Shown: positions 62,621 through 64,000 of the stretch, in pieces
Layout of the letters: every line of letters begins with the position of its first letter
Numbering within the stretch: position 1 is the first letter of the stretch
From: Palleronia sp. THAF1
GTDB taxonomy: Bacteria > Pseudomonadota > Alphaproteobacteria > Rhodobacterales > Rhodobacteraceae
Length of the DNA: 64,000 bases
Direction of reading: 5' to 3'
Assembly (NCBI RefSeq): GCF_009363795.1
Contig: NZ_CP045420.1
Span: 1,717,001 to 1,781,000, forward strand
Made by a program: the position numbers and the translations under genes
Notes under the pieces: model-generated
The model's database searches: none
What the model saw: only the letters and a program-made list of their open reading frames with translations
What the model was told of the DNA's origin: nothing

Positions 62621-64000
62621 TTACTCTTCAGCCCAGAACCAGCTTTGCGGCAGGGTCGGCGACGGCGTGGCGTAGTACCACGAGCTGACCATGCTCTCGG
62701 GGACGTTGTTCAGACCGTTCTTGACGATGCCGTAGGTCGGGATGGATTTGTACACACCCATGACCTCGAACTCCTCGGCCGCGATGTCCGCGATCTCCTG
62801 GAACTGCGCGATACGCTCTTCGGGGTCGGTGAGGGTCCGCGCGGTGTCGTAGAGATCGAAACGCGTCTTGATGGTCTCCGGGGGCTCCTCCCCGGCCTCG
62901 CCACCGCTCAGGTACCAGTCCTTCCACGCGATGCCGTACCGGCTGTCATGGTGTACGGGAACCAGCATCTGCGGGATCTGGCCGGGCACCCAGCTTTGCG
63001 TCGCGGTCCAGATCGCGGCGTCATGGTCGTTGGAGTTGGAGGTTCGCTCGTAGAAGAACGTCCGCTCCATCGGGTTGATCTCCATGTCGACGCCGATCCT
63101 GGCCCATTGCTGCTCGATGATCTGCAGCGCGTCGACCCATGTGGGTTCGAACGTCGGGATCACGTCGATCTGGAAGCGCAGCGGATCGCCGTTGGCCATG
63201 GTCCGAACGCCGTTGTCGCCCATTTCCAGACCGAGATTGTCCAGCAGCGCATTCGCCTGTTCGGGATCGTAATCGAGATACTGCGAGGCGATCTGCTCGT
63301 GGTAGTAGGGATGATCCTCGAACGGACCATGTTGATAAGGCTCGCTCTGGCCCAGCAGAACCGTGTCGATCACTTCTTGGCGGTCCAGTCCGAGGGACAG
63401 GGCGACGCGGAAGTCCTTCTGGTTGAACAGCTCGCGCTTGGCCGGGTCCTTGTGGGTGAGGTTGAAGCTGATCGACATGTCGGTGCCACCGGTCGCCGTC
63501 GCTTCGAAGAACTTGTAGTCGCCCGCCTCGCGGTTCTGGGCCAGGACCGGACGGTTCGAGGGCGGATCAATGTGGCGGAGGCCGAAGTCGATGTTGCCGC
63601 CGATGACCGACAGGATCAGGCTTTCGACGTCCTGATCGATGGGCGCCACGATCCGGTCGATGTAGGGAAGCTGGTTCCCTTCAGTGTCGATCTGCCAGAA
63701 GTAGGGGTTGCGATCCATCGTGACGCGGGTGGTGCCGCCGACATAGGGATCCGTGACGATCCACGGGTCTAGCGTCGGACGCTCGGGATTGCCCCAACGC
63801 GCCGGAATCTCCAGATCGCCGCATTTCTGGAGGAAGAGGTTCTGCCAGTCGGTAGCCTGAACTTCCGAGATCAGGGTTCCGATGTCGCCATTGTAGGCCG
63901 GCAAGAACTGCGAGCAGTAGTGCTTTGCATGAAGGACCGGATGCTGGCCCAGCGGGCTGGCGAGTTCTGCCAGGAAGTCGCCGTAAGGTTCCGCGAAGGT
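62621..64000 (-). CDS. Peptide-type ABC transporter substrate-binding protein (N-terminus beyond window)
   Basis: A family-5 solute-binding protein. The visible 459 residues include YVGGTTRVTMDRNPYFWQID, PYIDRIVAPIDQDVESLIL, REAGDYKFFEATATGGTDMS, KDFRVALSLGLDRQEVIDTV and the C-terminal SWYYATPSPTLPQSWFWAEE. The frame is open to base 64000, so the signal peptide is not seen. Binding proteins with VTMDRNPYFW-type mature regions often bind oligosaccharides as well as peptides. The context favours a sugar or sugar acid (inference). Confidence 0.93.
   Translation of the reverse strand, partial: TFAEPYGDFLAELASPLGQHPVLHAKHYCSQFLPAYNGDIGTLISEVQATDWQNLFLQKCGDLEIPARWGNPERPTLDPWIVTDPYVGGTTRVTMDRNPYFWQIDTEGNQLPYIDRIVAPIDQDVESLILSVIGGNIDFGLRHIDPPSNRPVLAQNREAGDYKFFEATATGGTDMSISFNLTHKDPAKRELFNQKDFRVALSLGLDRQEVIDTVLLGQSEPYQHGPFEDHPYYHEQIASQYLDYDPEQANALLDNLGLEMGDNGVRTMANGDPLRFQIDVIPTFEPTWVDALQIIEQQWARIGVDMEINPMERTFFYERTSNSNDHDAAIWTATQSWVPGQIPQMLVPVHHDSRYGIAWKDWYLSGGEAGEEPPETIKTRFDLYDTARTLTDPEERIAQFQEIADIAAEEFEVMGVYKSIPTYGIVKNGLNNVPESMVSSWYYATPSPTLPQSWFWAEE

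Overview
The window is high-GC alphaproteobacterial DNA, most probably from a marine Rhodobacterales (Roseobacter-type) bacterium. The case rests on two complete or near-complete TRAP transporters, an fnrL gene with FNR boxes divergent from hemN, a ccoNOQP-ccoGHIS block with matching FNR boxes, and many genes joined by ATGA/GTGA overlaps. No sequence search was possible, so the taxonomy is an inference.

Region 1 (1-22351) is a two-locus CoA-ester catabolic system. A leftward operon (acyl-CoA ligase, SDR, two MaoC-type hydratases, TetR, TRAP DctQ-DctM-DctP) diverges from a rightward operon (crotonase, cyclase-family hydrolase, BKACE/DUF849). A ten-gene leftward operon follows: Baeyer-Villiger-type monooxygenase, 3-hydroxyacyl-CoA dehydrogenase, acyl-CoA dehydrogenase, acyl-CoA ligase, double SnoaL protein, crotonase, TRAP DctP-DctQ-DctM and thiolase. 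Beyond it a second TetR diverges from an HSL-type esterase. A palindromic operator, consensus TAC-N6-GTA, occurs at all these promoters and links them into one regulon. The enzymes fit ketone to lactone/ester to hydroxy acid to CoA thioester to beta-oxidation; the substrate is probably a cyclic or branched ketone or acid but is not known.

Region 2 (22352-27407) is a graveyard of mobile DNA. It holds an IS5 remnant, two truncated tyrosine integrases facing each other across an IS3-family element, a 21-nt tRNA 3'-end (attachment-site) remnant, and an IS5 element nested in a second IS3 element. The transposase genes carry three copies of a roughly 41-bp element made of three small hairpins, with compensatory changes in the middle hairpin; a fourth, diverged copy lies at 35530.

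Region 3 (27408-35633) holds an amino-acid (cystine-type) ABC transporter and an iron-acquisition operon (imelysin, di-heme oxidase, imelysin, DUF1513). Between them lie a decayed DUF772-type transposase and a palindrome that could be an iron-responsive operator or a terminator.

Region 4 (35634-46787) is the microaerobic respiration block: hemN, fnrL, a universal stress protein, the cbb3 oxidase genes ccoNOQP and the assembly genes ccoGHIS, with three FNR boxes and a strong terminator between the two cco operons.

Region 5 (46788-54322) looks like an integrated mobilizable element. It contains a 54-residue ribbon-helix-helix protein, an unknown acidic helical protein, a PD-(D/E)XK nuclease-like protein, a soluble AAA+/M41 (FtsH-like) protease with a novel N-terminal half, and a MobC/relaxase pair whose relaxase gene contains a second ORF in another frame. 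The three rightward genes are the best candidate here for an undescribed (possibly defence) system.

Region 6 (54323-64000) is a sugar-acid or oligosaccharide operon read leftward: peptide-type ABC transporter, mandelate-racemase/DgoD-type dehydratase, beta-propeller lactonase-like protein, GntR/FCD regulator and 2-hydroxyacid dehydrogenase. No rRNA, complete tRNA or CRISPR array was seen.
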